A stretch of 64,000 nucleotides of DNA. It comes from Maribacter sp. (GTDB lineage Bacteria; Bacteroidota; Bacteroidia; Flavobacteriales; Flavobacteriaceae). The notes beneath the pieces are model-generated. The model was not told the DNA's origin, did not search any database, and saw nothing but the letters and a program-made list of their open reading frames with translations. The DNA is taken from positions 1 through 64,000 of the forward strand of contig DRFI01000013.1 of the NCBI GenBank assembly GCA_011050675.1, given 5' to 3'. This document shows, one piece after another, positions 1 to 9,120 of the stretch; positions within the stretch are counted from its first letter, which is position 1; every line of letters begins with the position of its first letter. The position numbers and the translations under genes are program-made.

Positions 1-54
1 AATGGTAATTATGGTACGTTCATTACTATTGGAGGGAAAGGATATGTGCACTGA
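1..54 (+). CDS. Possible 3' end of a gene truncated by the window edge
   Basis: Frame 1 reads 17 sense codons from the window edge to a TGA at 52-54, ending in the peptide GTFITIGGKGYVH. The glycine-rich beta-like composition looks like the C-terminus of a secreted or repeat protein. The fragment is too short to assign to a family and could be a chance open stretch. Positions 55-327 after it hold no ORF, RNA or terminator that I can support. Confidence 0.3.
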   Translation, partial: NGNYGTFITIGGKGYVH

Positions 55-327
55 AAGCTGGTAGCGGTTATACGTTAACCTTCTGTAGTTATTGATGTGT
101 CGGATTGTTTGTGGCTTTCTATTCGGAGGATAAATCCCTTTTAACGAGCATTTAGTTTAACGATACTAAACCTGATCACATAATTTGATGTAATATCTAA
201 ATCGATATATAAAATGTCTGGAGTAGTGGTTGGTTGTAAAACGGGATGGGATAGTTATTTAATAGGTAAATAATGGTAAGAGAAGGGGTAGGTAAAAGAT
301 TGGGGCGAAAAGGATAATTAATATTGA

Positions 328-558
328 TTATGAAAGTTTAGCGTTGTTCAATTTCGTTGAGAATTTTAATGCCTTGATTACTCTGTTGTTTTTGTTCTTG
401 TATAATCTAGCAACTTCCATTGTATTTTCAGTATCAATCGCTTCGATCATCTCAACTTGTACAGTTTCAATCTCTAAAGAAACATTCTCATTGTTCGCTT
501 GCGCTTGCGCTAAGAAAGTAGTGAAGAAAAGAACAGTTAAAAGGATAATTGATTTCAT
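328..558 (-). CDS. Small secreted protein of unknown function (76 aa)
   Basis: Encodes 76 residues. The N-terminus MKSIILLTVLFFTTFLAQAQA is a clear Sec signal peptide with cleavage likely after AQA, leaving a mature peptide of about 55 residues. The mature part is acidic first (EIETVQVEMIEAID) and basic last (KNKNNRVIKALK), with no cysteines and no domain I recognise. It is a lone gene, transcribed away from the ABC-F gene upstream. Its promoter has a tandem motif at 612-647 shared with three signalling and glycan promoters more than 42 kb away, which is the best clue to its role: a regulated, exported small protein. Function unknown. Confidence 0.7.
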   Translation of the reverse strand: MKSIILLTVLFFTTFLAQAQANNENVSLEIETVQVEMIEAIDTENTMEVARLYKNKNNRVIKALKFSTKLNNAKLS

Positions 559-576
559 GATATTTGTTTTACACTG

Positions 577-647
577 CTAAAGTACAGGCATAAACAAACA
601 TAATTTGCCACATATAGTTGGGCGACATTTTACTGTAGACGAATGGT
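577..647 (-). promoter_or_regulatory. Promoter with tandem LytTR-like boxes for the small secreted protein
   Basis: Read on the minus strand, box 1 is ACCATTCGTCTACAG (647-633) and box 2 is GTCGCCCAACTATAT (626-612), 21 bp start to start. A -7-like box TACTTTAG lies at 584-577, 28 bp after box 2; an alternative perfect TAnnTTTG box (TATGTTTG) lies at 602-595. The start codon follows at 558. Box 1 matches 8 of 9 positions of the LytTR consensus [TA][AC][CA]GTTN[AG][TG]. The arrangement is the same at the promoters before 42829, 53470 and 55063. Confidence 0.6.
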
Positions 648-664
648 AAAAACCACCCGTCTAC
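635..664. repeat. Imperfect inverted repeat overlapping the LytTR-like box
   Basis: Arms GTAGACGAATGG (635-646) and CCACCCGTCTAC (653-664) pair at 10 of 12 positions around a 6-base spacer. The repeat sits between the end of the ABC-F gene and the promoter of the small secreted gene. It may be an extra inverted half-site for the regulator of the 577-647 promoter. It lacks a following T-tract on the minus strand, so a terminator role is less likely. Confidence 0.45.
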
Positions 665-714
665 TATTTATAGAAGTAGTAAAATGTAATGTGAAGTCTA
701 AGTGTAAATAGTGT

Positions 715-2586
715 CTAACCCTCCATTATTGCTGAAAGTTCAAACCATCGTTCGGTTTTACTTTCAATAGAGTCGGTCAGTTCTTTTAACTCAATGGATA
801 GGGCTTTAATATCATCGCCACCCAATGAATCATCGGTGAATTTTTCTTGGAGAGTTACTTTTTTCTTTTCCAATTTCTGAATTTCACGCTCTAACTTTTT
901 ATACTCCTGCTGGTCTGCGTAAGAGACTTTAGGAGATGTGTCTGGCTCTTTCCAATTTGTTTTTGTAGAACTTTGAGTTTCTTTTTGTTCTCTTTTTTCT
1001 ATGATTTGGCTGTCTTCGTAAGCTCTGTAATCTGAGTAGTTGCCTGGAAAATCTTCAACAACGGCATCACCTCTAAATACAAATAGATGATCTACAATCT
1101 TATCCATAAAGTAACGGTCGTGAGAAACAACCATTAAACATCCTTGAAAGTCCATCAAGAAACTCTCTAATACGTTAAGCGTTACAATATCTAAATCGTT
1201 GGTAGGCTCATCAAGTATTAGAAAATTAGGATTCTGAATAAGTATAGTACACAAGTAAAGACGTTTGCGTTCACCACCACTTAGTTTATCTACAAAATCA
1301 TATTGTTTTTTTCTGTCAAATAGAAAACGTTCTAGTAATTGTTGTGCTGATATCTGTTTTCCTTTCATTAGAGGTATGTAATCTCCAAATTCACGAATGA
1401 CATCAATAACCTTTTGCCCTTGCTTTATATCAATACCTTTTTGAGTGTAGTACCCAAACTTTATAGTTTCACCAACAATTACTTTTCCGCTATCAGGCTG
1501 GTCTATTCCACTAAGAATATTTAAAAAGGTAGACTTACCTGTACCATTCTTGCCAATAATACCAATACGCTCTCCTTTTTGAAAAACATATTCGAATTTG
1601 TCAAGTATAGGTTTGTTAGGGTACGACTTAGATATTTTATGAAGTTCAAGAATTTTGCTCCCAACACGCTCCATGTTAAGCTCTAATTGTACCTGATGGT
1701 CCTTTCTTCTTTGACTTGCCTTATCCTTAATTACTGCAAAATCATCAATTCTAGATTTAGACTTGGTGGTACGGGCTTTTGGTTGCCTTCTCATCCAGTC
1801 TAATTCCTTCTTAAAAAGTAGTTCTGTTTTATGCTGTTCGGTAGCTTCTTGTTCTATACGGGCTTCTTTTTTCTCTAAATAATAAGAATAGTTGCCTTTA
1901 TATGGATATAACTTACCGTTTTCAAGTTCAATGATTTCGTTACAAACACGCTCTAAAAAGTAACGGTCGTGTGTTACCATAAATAAGGTCATGTTTTCTT
2001 TAGCGAAAAATTCCTCTAACCATTCAATCATTTCTAAATCTAAATGGTTGGTAGGCTCATCCAATACCAAAAGGTCTGGTTTATTAATAAGCGCATTGGC
2101 TAGAGCCAAACGTTTCTTTTGACCACCAGATAATTTATCAACTTTAGCATCTAAATCTTCGAGCTTTAGCTTAGATAGAATTTGTTTATACTGGGTTTCA
2201 AAATCCCAAGCTTCAAAACGGTCCATCGCATCAAATGCTTTTTGGTAAGCATCTGCATCTTCAGGGTTTAGTAATGCCTTTTCGTAATTAGCCAATACCG
2301 TTAGTACCTCATTATCTGAAGCGAAAATAGTTTCCTCTACGGTTAAATTAGGATCCATTACCGGCTCTTGAGCCAAAAAGGATACTCTGGTAGATTTACG
2401 ATAATTTACTTGCCCAGAATCTGGCGTGTCTGCTCCTGACAGTATATTAAGTATAGATGTTTTTCCTGTACCGTTTTTAGCGATCAAAGCAATTTTTTGG
2501 TCTTTATTGATACCAAATGATAGGTTATCAAAAAGCACCAATTCGCCATAGGATTTAGAAATATTTTCAACGGTAAGTAAATTCAT
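715..2586 (-). CDS. ABC-F family ATPase (Uup-like ribosome-associated protein)
   Basis: A 623-residue soluble protein with two ABC ATPase domains and no membrane segments, as in the ABC-F family that acts on the ribosome or on nucleic acids. The first domain (about 5-250) has a Walker A near residue 38 (AKNGTGKTS), signature LSGGQKKRLALANAL and Walker B DLLVLDEPTNHLD. The second (about 315-535) has GKNGTGKST, LSGGERKRLYL and LILDEPTNDLD. The linker between them is charged, and the C-terminus (about 540-620) is a Lys/Glu-rich coiled coil as in Uup. A gap of 17 bp separates it from the DUF4105 gene upstream, so the two may be cotranscribed. Uup-type is the best subfamily; the exact cellular target is not predictable. 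Confidence 0.92.
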   Translation of the reverse strand: MNLLTVENISKSYGELVLFDNLSFGINKDQKIALIAKNGTGKTSILNILSGADTPDSGQVNYRKSTRVSFLAQEPVMDPNLTVEETIFASDNEVLTVLANYEKALLNPEDADAYQKAFDAMDRFEAWDFETQYKQILSKLKLEDLDAKVDKLSGGQKKRLALANALINKPDLLVLDEPTNHLDLEMIEWLEEFFAKENMTLFMVTHDRYFLERVCNEIIELENGKLYPYKGNYSYYLEKKEARIEQEATEQHKTELLFKKELDWMRRQPKARTTKSKSRIDDFAVIKDKASQRRKDHQVQLELNMERVGSKILELHKISKSYPNKPILDKFEYVFQKGERIGIIGKNGTGKSTFLNILSGIDQPDSGKVIVGETIKFGYYTQKGIDIKQGQKVIDVIREFGDYIPLMKGKQISAQQLLERFLFDRKKQYDFVDKLSGGERKRLYLCTILIQNPNFLILDEPTNDLDIVTLNVLESFLMDFQGCLMVVSHDRYFMDKIVDHLFVFRGDAVVEDFPGNYSDYRAYEDSQIIEKREQKETQSSTKTNWKEPDTSPKVSYADQQEYKKLEREIQKLEKKKVTLQEKFTDDSLGGDDIKALSIELKELTDSIESKTERWFELSAIMEG

Positions 2587-2603
2587 GTAAGGTATCTTGA
2601 TTT

Positions 2604-3788
2604 TTATTTTTTCGCTAGATGTTTACTTTTTAAATAATATATCAGATATAGATATCGTATAGCTAATGCTAGTAATACTATAACTAATAATATGGAAAAC
2701 ACTTGAATTTTAAACATCCAAAGAACACAAGTGATTCCTAATAATATGGAGAGGAATATGATATAGGTAATAATCCATTCTGGAACTACCTTCTTAACCA
2801 TTAAAAATGCTATAAATATATTCGGAGCAAATGCCCACAGCGAATTAAAGTTGCCTTTAGTTGCCAAGTGGTCTGTACCATACCAAAGAAAGACTATAAG
2901 AACGCCTGCCAAACCTGTTACTAAGAACAGCGAAAAGTCTAACCACCTATTTCTTCTAAAATTTTTATAGTCGGTGTAGGTAATATAACTGACCAACAAC
3001 AATAATATACTAAGCCAAAAAAGAGGTGTCAAGAAAATAAGAGCTCGGTCTTCTTGTTCTGGAATATCTAATAAAATAGACTCTTTTTTAACTATTGGTT
3101 TGCCATCTAGCGTGGTATGTTTCATTTGTTCATACACATAAATAGGTAAAAACAGATGTTCATATGGCGTAGCCTCTCTATCAATAACAGAACCTAACGC
3201 TAAATCAATACCGAAATTAGACCAAGAATTAGGGTTTAATTTTAATCTAATTAGTTCACGAAAAGTTAATTGGTTTTCTAGGTAGCTGTAATCAAAATTG
3301 AAATTGCTTCCTAAAGTCTTTTCAAATACCATTGGTATTCTAGTGGCACAATTATCAAACAAAAAATCGTACTTGTATTTTTTATTTTCAGGAAGTAAAT
3401 TGTTTTCTAAGAAAGCAACGATTTTGGTACGTTGTTGTATATCTAAATCTAGAGCTTGCTCTTTAATCCATCGCTTTTCTTGTTGGTAAGAGTAGTCAAA
3501 GTACTTAAAAGGAATTCTAGAAATGGTATATGATAATTTACCTCGGGTAAAATTCAAATAAAAATTAGGATCTTCAAAATCATAGGTTCCATAACCATAA
3601 ACTTCATCTATACCCAAAGTAGGGTCTTGTAGACGAATGGCACTGTGTCCAAATTTAGCAGCTAGATCTTCTCCTGTGCCAACTGTCAATAAACTAATTT
3701 TTGATAATGGGGAAAGCTCAACATTTTGAGATTGTCCCCAAAATGCAGTACAAAGTAGCATTAAAAAAAAAGTGAGCTTTTTGAACAT
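2604..3788 (-). CDS. DUF4105 (Lnb N-terminal-like) membrane protein
   Basis: A 394-residue protein with an N-terminal signal peptide (ending about AFWGQSQ), then a periplasmic DUF4105/Lnb-N-like domain with the conserved FDNCATRIP motif around residue 145, whose Cys may be catalytic by analogy with NlpC/P60-like folds. The C-terminal third has four or five hydrophobic helices from about residue 250. The layout (soluble domain then membrane bundle) is usual for Bacteroidota members of this family. Role unknown; an envelope hydrolase or lipid-related role is an inference only. It lies directly upstream of the ABC-F gene in the same direction. Confidence 0.85.
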   Translation of the reverse strand: MFKKLTFFLMLLCTAFWGQSQNVELSPLSKISLLTVGTGEDLAAKFGHSAIRLQDPTLGIDEVYGYGTYDFEDPNFYLNFTRGKLSYTISRIPFKYFDYSYQQEKRWIKEQALDLDIQQRTKIVAFLENNLLPENKKYKYDFLFDNCATRIPMVFEKTLGSNFNFDYSYLENQLTFRELIRLKLNPNSWSNFGIDLALGSVIDREATPYEHLFLPIYVYEQMKHTTLDGKPIVKKESILLDIPEQEDRALIFLTPLFWLSILLLLVSYITYTDYKNFRRNRWLDFSLFLVTGLAGVLIVFLWYGTDHLATKGNFNSLWAFAPNIFIAFLMVKKVVPEWIITYIIFLSILLGITCVLWMFKIQVFSILLVIVLLALAIRYLYLIYYLKSKHLAKK

Positions 3789-3907
3789 ATTTTTACTAGT
3801 TCATAATAGCTGCAAAGATGCGAATAATAACAGAATAGAGGGATATAGCTTTTTTATAATTTTATGTGAAAGATTTTAATATAAAGTGAGTGGTTGGCGC
3901 TAAAAGT

Positions 3908-3934
3908 AAAAGCCGCCCATTTGGGCAGCTTTTT
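3908..3934 (-). terminator. Rho-independent terminator after pyruvate carboxylase
   Basis: Inverted repeat AAAAGCCGCCC / GGGCAGCTTTTT around a 4-base loop, 26 bases past the pyc stop on the minus strand. The GC-rich stem with flanking A and T runs fits an intrinsic terminator. Confidence 0.8.
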
Positions 3935-3959
3935 GTAGTACTATCAAGCAATATGGTTT

Positions 3960-6900
3960 CTATTCAAAAGTGATGATTAAATCATCTTGTTTTACCATAC
4001 TACCTTCTTTTAGACTTACCGATTTAACAGTCCCTGATTTAAAAGAAGTAACGGTAGTTTCCATTTTCATAGCTTCAATCACAAATAAAGGATCGTTCTC
4101 TTTTATGGTTTGCCCTTTTTTGACCAATACTTTATAAAGTGAACCTTGTAACGGAGCCCCAATCTGGTTGGTGTTATCTGTATCTATTTTTTCATTTTCT
4201 TCAATCTTCAAGTTTAAAGAAGTATCTAAAACATCTACAAATCTATTCTCCCCGTTTACCTGGAAAAATACGGTGCGCATACCTAGTTCGTTAGGTATAC
4301 CCACAGAAAGTAACCTTACAATTACAGTTTTACCAGGCTCTAATTCTATTAGCGTTTCTTCACGAAGTTTCATTCCGTAGAAGAAATGCTTTGTTTGTAC
4401 AAGTGCTAAATTACCGTACAGCTTATAATTTTCATGTGCCTGTTCGAAAACCTTTGGGTATAAGGTATATGAAAGAAAATCTTCCATTTCAATGCCACGA
4501 GTAAATCCTTTTTGAAACTTCTTTTTAAAGGCTTTAAACTCCTTGTCAAAATCGGTAGGTTCTAAATGTGCATTTGGTCTGTTCGTGTAGGGCTTTTTAT
4601 TTTTAAGAATAATCTTCTGCAGTTTTTTAGGAAACCCACCAACTGGTTGCCCTAAATCGCCCATAAAGAAGCTAATAACCGAATCTGGGAAGGATATTTC
4701 CTCACCACGTGTCATAACATCCTCGGTTGTTAAATCGTTGGTTACCATGAAAATTGCCATGTCGCCAACAACTTTAGAGCTAGGGGTAACTTTAATTAGA
4801 TTTCCGAAGAGTTTATTAACCTCTGCATACATCTTTTTAACCTCTTCAAATTTGTCTCCTAGACCTAATGCAGTTGCTTGCGGACGCAAATTAGAATACT
4901 GCCCACCAGGAATTTCATGAGAATATACTTCAGCTGTACCTGCTTTTAATCCCGATTCAAAAGGATAATATAACTCTCTTGTATCTTCCCAGAAGTTAGA
5001 AAACTGATTTAATTTTGGCATATCAAACTCATGCGCTCTTGGCTGATTCTTCATCATCTCTACCACCGAATTAAAGTTGGGTTGAGATGTTAATCCAGAT
5101 AATCCACCTAATGCTACATCTACTACATCTACACCAGCTTCAATAGCTTTTAGATACGTTGTAGTCTGTAAAGAAGAGGTGTCATGTGTGTGTAAATGAA
5201 TAGGTAGGTTTACAGTGTCTTTCAGTGCAGTTACCAATTCAGTAGCAGCATATGGTTTTAGTAGACCTGCCATATCTTTTATGGCAATCATATGAGCGCC
5301 TGCATTTTCTAAATCTTTCGCAAGCTGAGTATAATATTTTAGAGTGTATTTACTTTCGTTGACATCTAATATGTCACCAGTATAACTTATCGCAGCTTCC
5401 GCAATACCACCTGTTTTGTTTCGTACATAATTGATGCTTGGCTCCATTGCTTTTACCCAGTTCAATGAATCGAAAATTCTAAAAATATCGACTCCGTTTT
5501 CCCAAGATTTTTCAACGAATTTTTCAATTAAATTATCAGGGTATGCTTTGTAACCTACACCGTTAGAACCGCGCAATAACATTTGAAACAAGATATTTGG
5601 TACCGCTTTTCTCAATTCTCGTAAACGTGTCCACGGGCTCTCATGCAAGAAGCGCATACAAACATCAAAAGTTGCACCTCCCCAAACTTCCATACTAAAG
5701 GTATTTGGGTGATTTTTGGCATAACTTTCTGCGACACGCAACATATCATAGGTACGCATTCTGGTTGCCAATAAAGATTGATGCGCATCGCGCATTGTCG
5801 TGTCTGTAAAATGAATTTTATTTTCATCCATTAACCAAGCACAGAATTTTTCAGGACCCATTTCGGTGAGCATATCTTTTGTTCCTTTCGGATGTGCTTC
5901 CAATGGATTGAATTTTGGAACTTTCGGATTTCTGAAAACTTTGTTTTGATCTATATATTTAACATCAGAGTTTCCATTTACAATTACTTCAGCCAAAAAG
6001 TTCACCACCTTGGATGTTCTATCTTGAGGAAGTTTTATTTTGAATAGGGCAGGAGTGTTTTGAATAAAATTGACAGTTACCTTACCTGCTTTAAATGTGG
6101 GATGCTGAATAACATTCTGTAGAAAATGAATGTTAGTTTCAACTCCTCTAATTCTAAATTCCTTTAGTGCACGTACCATTTTTCGAGTAGCACCATCTAA
6201 GGTTCTACCGTGAGATGATACTTTTACCAACATAGAATCAAAAAACGGGCTAACTTGATACCCTTGGTAAATACTACCGGCATCTAAACGAATACCCATA
6301 CCAGATGCACTTCTGTATGTAGTTACCGTACCATAATCTGGAGTAAAGTTATTGCCTGGATCTTCTGTTGTTAATCTACATTGTAGTGCAAAACCATATG
6401 TTGCAATAGTATCTTGACCGTAAATTTTAATTTGCTGACTGTCTAACTTATAATTGCCAGCAACGAAAATTTGGGTTTTCACCAAATCGATACCAGTTAC
6501 CATTTCGGTTACGGTATGCTCTACTTGAATACGTGGGTTTACTTCAATGAAATAAATATTATCATCTGGATCTACTAAAAATTCTACCGTCCCAATATTA
6601 TTGTAATTGACCTCTTTGGCAATATTTACAGCATATTTATATAGATTTTGTTTTACTTCCTCACTCACATTATGTGAAGGGGCAATCTCAACAACTTTTT
6701 GATGACGACGTTGCACAGAGCAATCGCGCTCATGTAAATGGCGAATATTTCCGTGGTTATCTGCTACTATTTGTACTTCTATATGTTTTGGGTTTTCTAC
6801 ATACTTTTCTAGAAACATAGTATCATCGCCAAAAGCATTAAGTGCTTCGTTTCTGGCAGAATCAAAATTCATTTTTAAATCTTCATCTTTTCTAATAATA

Positions 6901-7421
6901 CGCATACCACGACCTCCACCACCAGAAGCAGCTTTTAGCATTAGTGGGTAACCTATAGTTGCAGCTTCCGATAAAGCTACTTTTAGTGTGCTTAGTTTTT
7001 TCTTGTTACTCTCAATAATTGGGACATTACATTTTACAGCAACTTTCTTAGCGGTAATTTTATCACCTAAGGCATCCATTACTTTTGGGTCTGGACCTAT
7101 AAAAATAATATCGTTAGCTGCACATTGCCTTGCAAACTCTGAGTTTTCAGATAGAAATCCGTAACCTGGGTGTATAGCATCTACATTTTTAGCTTTCGCT
7201 AACGCTATAATTTGTGGAATATCTAAATAAGGTTTTAACGGTTGATTGTCTTCACCTATTTGGTAAGATTCATCGGCCTTGTTTCGGTGTTGTGAATAGC
7301 GATCTTCATACGTATATATAGCAACTGTCTTAATGTTTAGTTCAGAACAGGCACGTAATACTCTAATTGCAATTTCACTTCGGTTAGCTACTAAAACCTT
7401 TTTAATTTTCATTTTTGGCAA
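3960..7421 (-). CDS. pyc: Pyruvate carboxylase
   Basis: A single 1153-residue chain with all three parts of pyruvate carboxylase: N-terminal biotin carboxylase (about 5-460, ATP-grasp loop KAASGGGGRGMR and VEFLVDPDDNIYFIEVNPRIQVEHTVTE), central carboxyltransferase (about 540-820, FTDTTMRDAHQS start and HLHTHDTSS metal-binding region), and C-terminal biotinyl domain with EAMKMET, the biotinylated Lys being about K1119. It converts pyruvate, bicarbonate and ATP to oxaloacetate, an anaplerotic reaction for the TCA cycle. Length matches the usual 1150-1180 residues. The gene is monocistronic, with its own terminator and a 384-bp divergent upstream region. Confidence 0.97.
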   Translation of the reverse strand: MPKMKIKKVLVANRSEIAIRVLRACSELNIKTVAIYTYEDRYSQHRNKADESYQIGEDNQPLKPYLDIPQIIALAKAKNVDAIHPGYGFLSENSEFARQCAANDIIFIGPDPKVMDALGDKITAKKVAVKCNVPIIESNKKKLSTLKVALSEAATIGYPLMLKAASGGGGRGMRIIRKDEDLKMNFDSARNEALNAFGDDTMFLEKYVENPKHIEVQIVADNHGNIRHLHERDCSVQRRHQKVVEIAPSHNVSEEVKQNLYKYAVNIAKEVNYNNIGTVEFLVDPDDNIYFIEVNPRIQVEHTVTEMVTGIDLVKTQIFVAGNYKLDSQQIKIYGQDTIATYGFALQCRLTTEDPGNNFTPDYGTVTTYRSASGMGIRLDAGSIYQGYQVSPFFDSMLVKVSSHGRTLDGATRKMVRALKEFRIRGVETNIHFLQNVIQHPTFKAGKVTVNFIQNTPALFKIKLPQDRTSKVVNFLAEVIVNGNSDVKYIDQNKVFRNPKVPKFNPLEAHPKGTKDMLTEMGPEKFCAWLMDENKIHFTDTTMRDAHQSLLATRMRTYDMLRVAESYAKNHPNTFSMEVWGGATFDVCMRFLHESPWTRLRELRKAVPNILFQMLLRGSNGVGYKAYPDNLIEKFVEKSWENGVDIFRIFDSLNWVKAMEPSINYVRNKTGGIAEAAISYTGDILDVNESKYTLKYYTQLAKDLENAGAHMIAIKDMAGLLKPYAATELVTALKDTVNLPIHLHTHDTSSLQTTTYLKAIEAGVDVVDVALGGLSGLTSQPNFNSVVEMMKNQPRAHEFDMPKLNQFSNFWEDTRELYYPFESGLKAGTAEVYSHEIPGGQYSNLRPQATALGLGDKFEEVKKMYAEVNKLFGNLIKVTPSSKVVGDMAIFMVTNDLTTEDVMTRGEEISFPDSVISFFMGDLGQPVGGFPKKLQKIILKNKKPYTNRPNAHLEPTDFDKEFKAFKKKFQKGFTRGIEMEDFLSYTLYPKVFEQAHENYKLYGNLALVQTKHFFYGMKLREETLIELEPGKTVIVRLLSVGIPNELGMRTVFFQVNGENRFVDVLDTSLNLKIEENEKIDTDNTNQIGAPLQGSLYKVLVKKGQTIKENDPLFVIEAMKMETTVTSFKSGTVKSVSLKEGSMVKQDDLIITFE

Positions 7422-7805
7422 TGTATTTAATGGTTAGTGTTTAATAGTATTTGTTACAAATTTTCATTTTTTAGGGTAAATTGTTACAAAGGCTATAATT
7501 TAATTCTAAAATTTTAAGAAAACAATACTATGCATGCATAATATTTTTCATTTAGCAATTAATTTGTGATAAGACTAAATAGAAGGTAGTTTTAATTTCA
7601 ATGCAAACAACCTAACGAGTTGTAAATTTGTTGGTTAGCCAGATTATACATCATTAAGGAGAAAATTTTACCTTTAGAAATGAAGATGTAATTATTGGTT
7701 TTTAGAAGGGAATACCAATACCACCGTTTAATTATATTATTTTAGAGCAAATATTGATGAAAGGGTACATTTACCTTTGTAATTTGTGACATTATATTAA
7801 CTATC
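7422..7805. other. Divergent intergenic region between pyc and pssA
   Basis: 384 bp, very AT-rich, with no ORF worth calling. It must hold the pyc promoter (minus) and the pssA promoter (plus; -7 box at 7772-7779). Two short GTTACAAA repeats lie near 7453 and 7482 but no full operator can be argued. No riboswitch-like structure was recognised. Confidence 0.6.
7772..7779 (+). promoter_or_regulatory. Bacteroidota -7 box for pssA
   Basis: TACCTTTG matches the Bacteroidota sigma-A -7 consensus TAnnTTTG, with a TTG at 7754-7756 at about the distance of a -33 element, and lies 26 bases before the pssA ATG. Confidence 0.65.
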
Positions 7806-8549
7806 ATGAAAAAACATATTCCCAATTTTATTACCCTATTAAACGTTTTTTGCGGCTGTGTGGCAACTGTTTTTGCCGTGCTTAATAAATTAGAGATTGC
7901 AGCTATTTTTGTTGCCTTGGGTATATTTTTTGATTTTTTCGACGGATTGGCAGCTAGGGTTCTAGATGTAAAAAGCGAACTTGGTTTGCAATTAGATTCT
8001 CTTGCAGATATGATTACTAGTGGTCTTGTGCCTGGTATCGTAATGTTTCAATTATTGGCAATGTCACAAACTAGTGGCTGGGGAGATGGGTCTCACTTTT
8101 TTATAGAAGCGGGAGACCTAAAATTAGTACACCTTATACCATTCTTTGGTTTTGTGATAACTATGGCATCTGGTTACAGATTGGCGAAATTTAATATTGA
8201 TGAAAATCAGACTTCTTCCTTTATAGGATTACCTACACCAGCTAATGCGTTATTAATATTATCATTACCACTTATATTACTCTATCAAAACAATGATTTT
8301 TTAAATACATTGATTCTTAATCAGTGGTTTTTAATATTACTAACTATTGTTAGTGCGTATCTATTAAATGCTAATCTTCCTTTATTCGCTTTAAAATTTA
8401 AGAATACAAGTTTTAAGGATAATGCCATGCGTTATATTTTTATCATTATTAGTTTAATACTTATCGTAACCATGAAGTTTATGGCGATACCTTTAATTAT
8501 CCTCTTTTATGTGGTAAGTTCTATGATTCAAGAGAGACTTTATAAATAG
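7806..8549 (+). CDS. pssA: CDP-diacylglycerol--serine O-phosphatidyltransferase
   Basis: A 247-residue integral membrane protein of the CDP-alcohol phosphatidyltransferase family. The full family motif DG-x2-AR-x8-G-x3-D-x3-D is present at about residues 45-67 (DGLAAR ... G ... D ... D), giving the metal and CDP-DAG site. About seven hydrophobic helices follow the usual topology. It makes phosphatidylserine, the precursor of phosphatidylethanolamine, the main phospholipid of this group. The N-terminus MKKHIPNFITLLNVFCG is typical of Bacteroidota PssA rather than phosphatidylglycerophosphate synthase. The DinB gene follows 20 bases downstream. Confidence 0.93.
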   Translation: MKKHIPNFITLLNVFCGCVATVFAVLNKLEIAAIFVALGIFFDFFDGLAARVLDVKSELGLQLDSLADMITSGLVPGIVMFQLLAMSQTSGWGDGSHFFIEAGDLKLVHLIPFFGFVITMASGYRLAKFNIDENQTSSFIGLPTPANALLILSLPLILLYQNNDFLNTLILNQWFLILLTIVSAYLLNANLPLFALKFKNTSFKDNAMRYIFIIISLILIVTMKFMAIPLIILFYVVSSMIQERLYK

Positions 8550-8569
8550 AATTGAAAAGTAAGAGTATT

Positions 8570-9091
8570 ATGGATGATGGACAGGAACAAATGGAATTTT
8601 GGTTAGCAGGACCTATACTCAATATTCCAGATATTTTGCAGCCTGCGGCACATGCGCTTTTGCAATCTGAAAGAGAATTAAAAAAGTATACTGCAGATTT
8701 CCCTAAAGAACTTTTATGGGCTAAGACATCTGGTAGAGCATCGGTTGGTTTTCATATGAATCATATAACTGGCGTTTTAGATAGAATGATGACTTACGCC
8801 AAGAGTGAGTCTCTTACGGCAGAGCAATTTCAATTTTTAAAACAAGAAGGTTCTTTTAATTTAACTATTGAAGTCGAAGGTTTGCAAGAACAGTTTTCTG
8901 CAAAGGTTGCGGAGGCTTTAGCATATTTTAAGACCCTTCCAGAAGATACACTTACAGAGAAAAGAACTGTGGGCAGGAAAAAACTACCAACTACGGTTAT
9001 AGGTCTGTTGTTTCATGCAGCAGAACATAGTCAAAGACATATTGGTCAGTTATTAGTAACTGTTAGTGTACTGCAATCAAAAATTTCTTAG
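8570..9091 (+). CDS. DinB/YfiT-like putative metal-dependent protein
   Basis: 173 residues from the ATG at 8570 (MDDGQEQMEFWLAGP); a TTG six codons earlier is a poorer start because it nearly abuts the pssA stop. The helical-bundle DinB fold is suggested by the widely spaced His residues: HMNHITGVLDRM in the first half and FHAAEHSQRHIGQLL near the C-terminus, which together form the usual metal triad. DinB-like proteins include thiol transferases and damage-inducible proteins; no substrate can be named. Probably cotranscribed with pssA. Confidence 0.82.
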   Translation: MDDGQEQMEFWLAGPILNIPDILQPAAHALLQSERELKKYTADFPKELLWAKTSGRASVGFHMNHITGVLDRMMTYAKSESLTAEQFQFLKQEGSFNLTIEVEGLQEQFSAKVAEALAYFKTLPEDTLTEKRTVGRKKLPTTVIGLLFHAAEHSQRHIGQLLVTVSVLQSKIS

Positions 9092-9120
9092 CCCGGTTTT
9101 AATCAGAATTATATAGAATA

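Noticed and set aside
344-580. Plus-strand ORF opposite the small secreted protein
   Set aside because: The minus-strand frame has a clear signal peptide, cleavage site and promoter; the plus frame is its shadow.
635-664. Inverted repeat as terminator of the ABC-F gene
   Set aside because: There is no T-tract after it on the minus strand, and one arm coincides with the shared LytTR-like box, so a regulatory reading is better.
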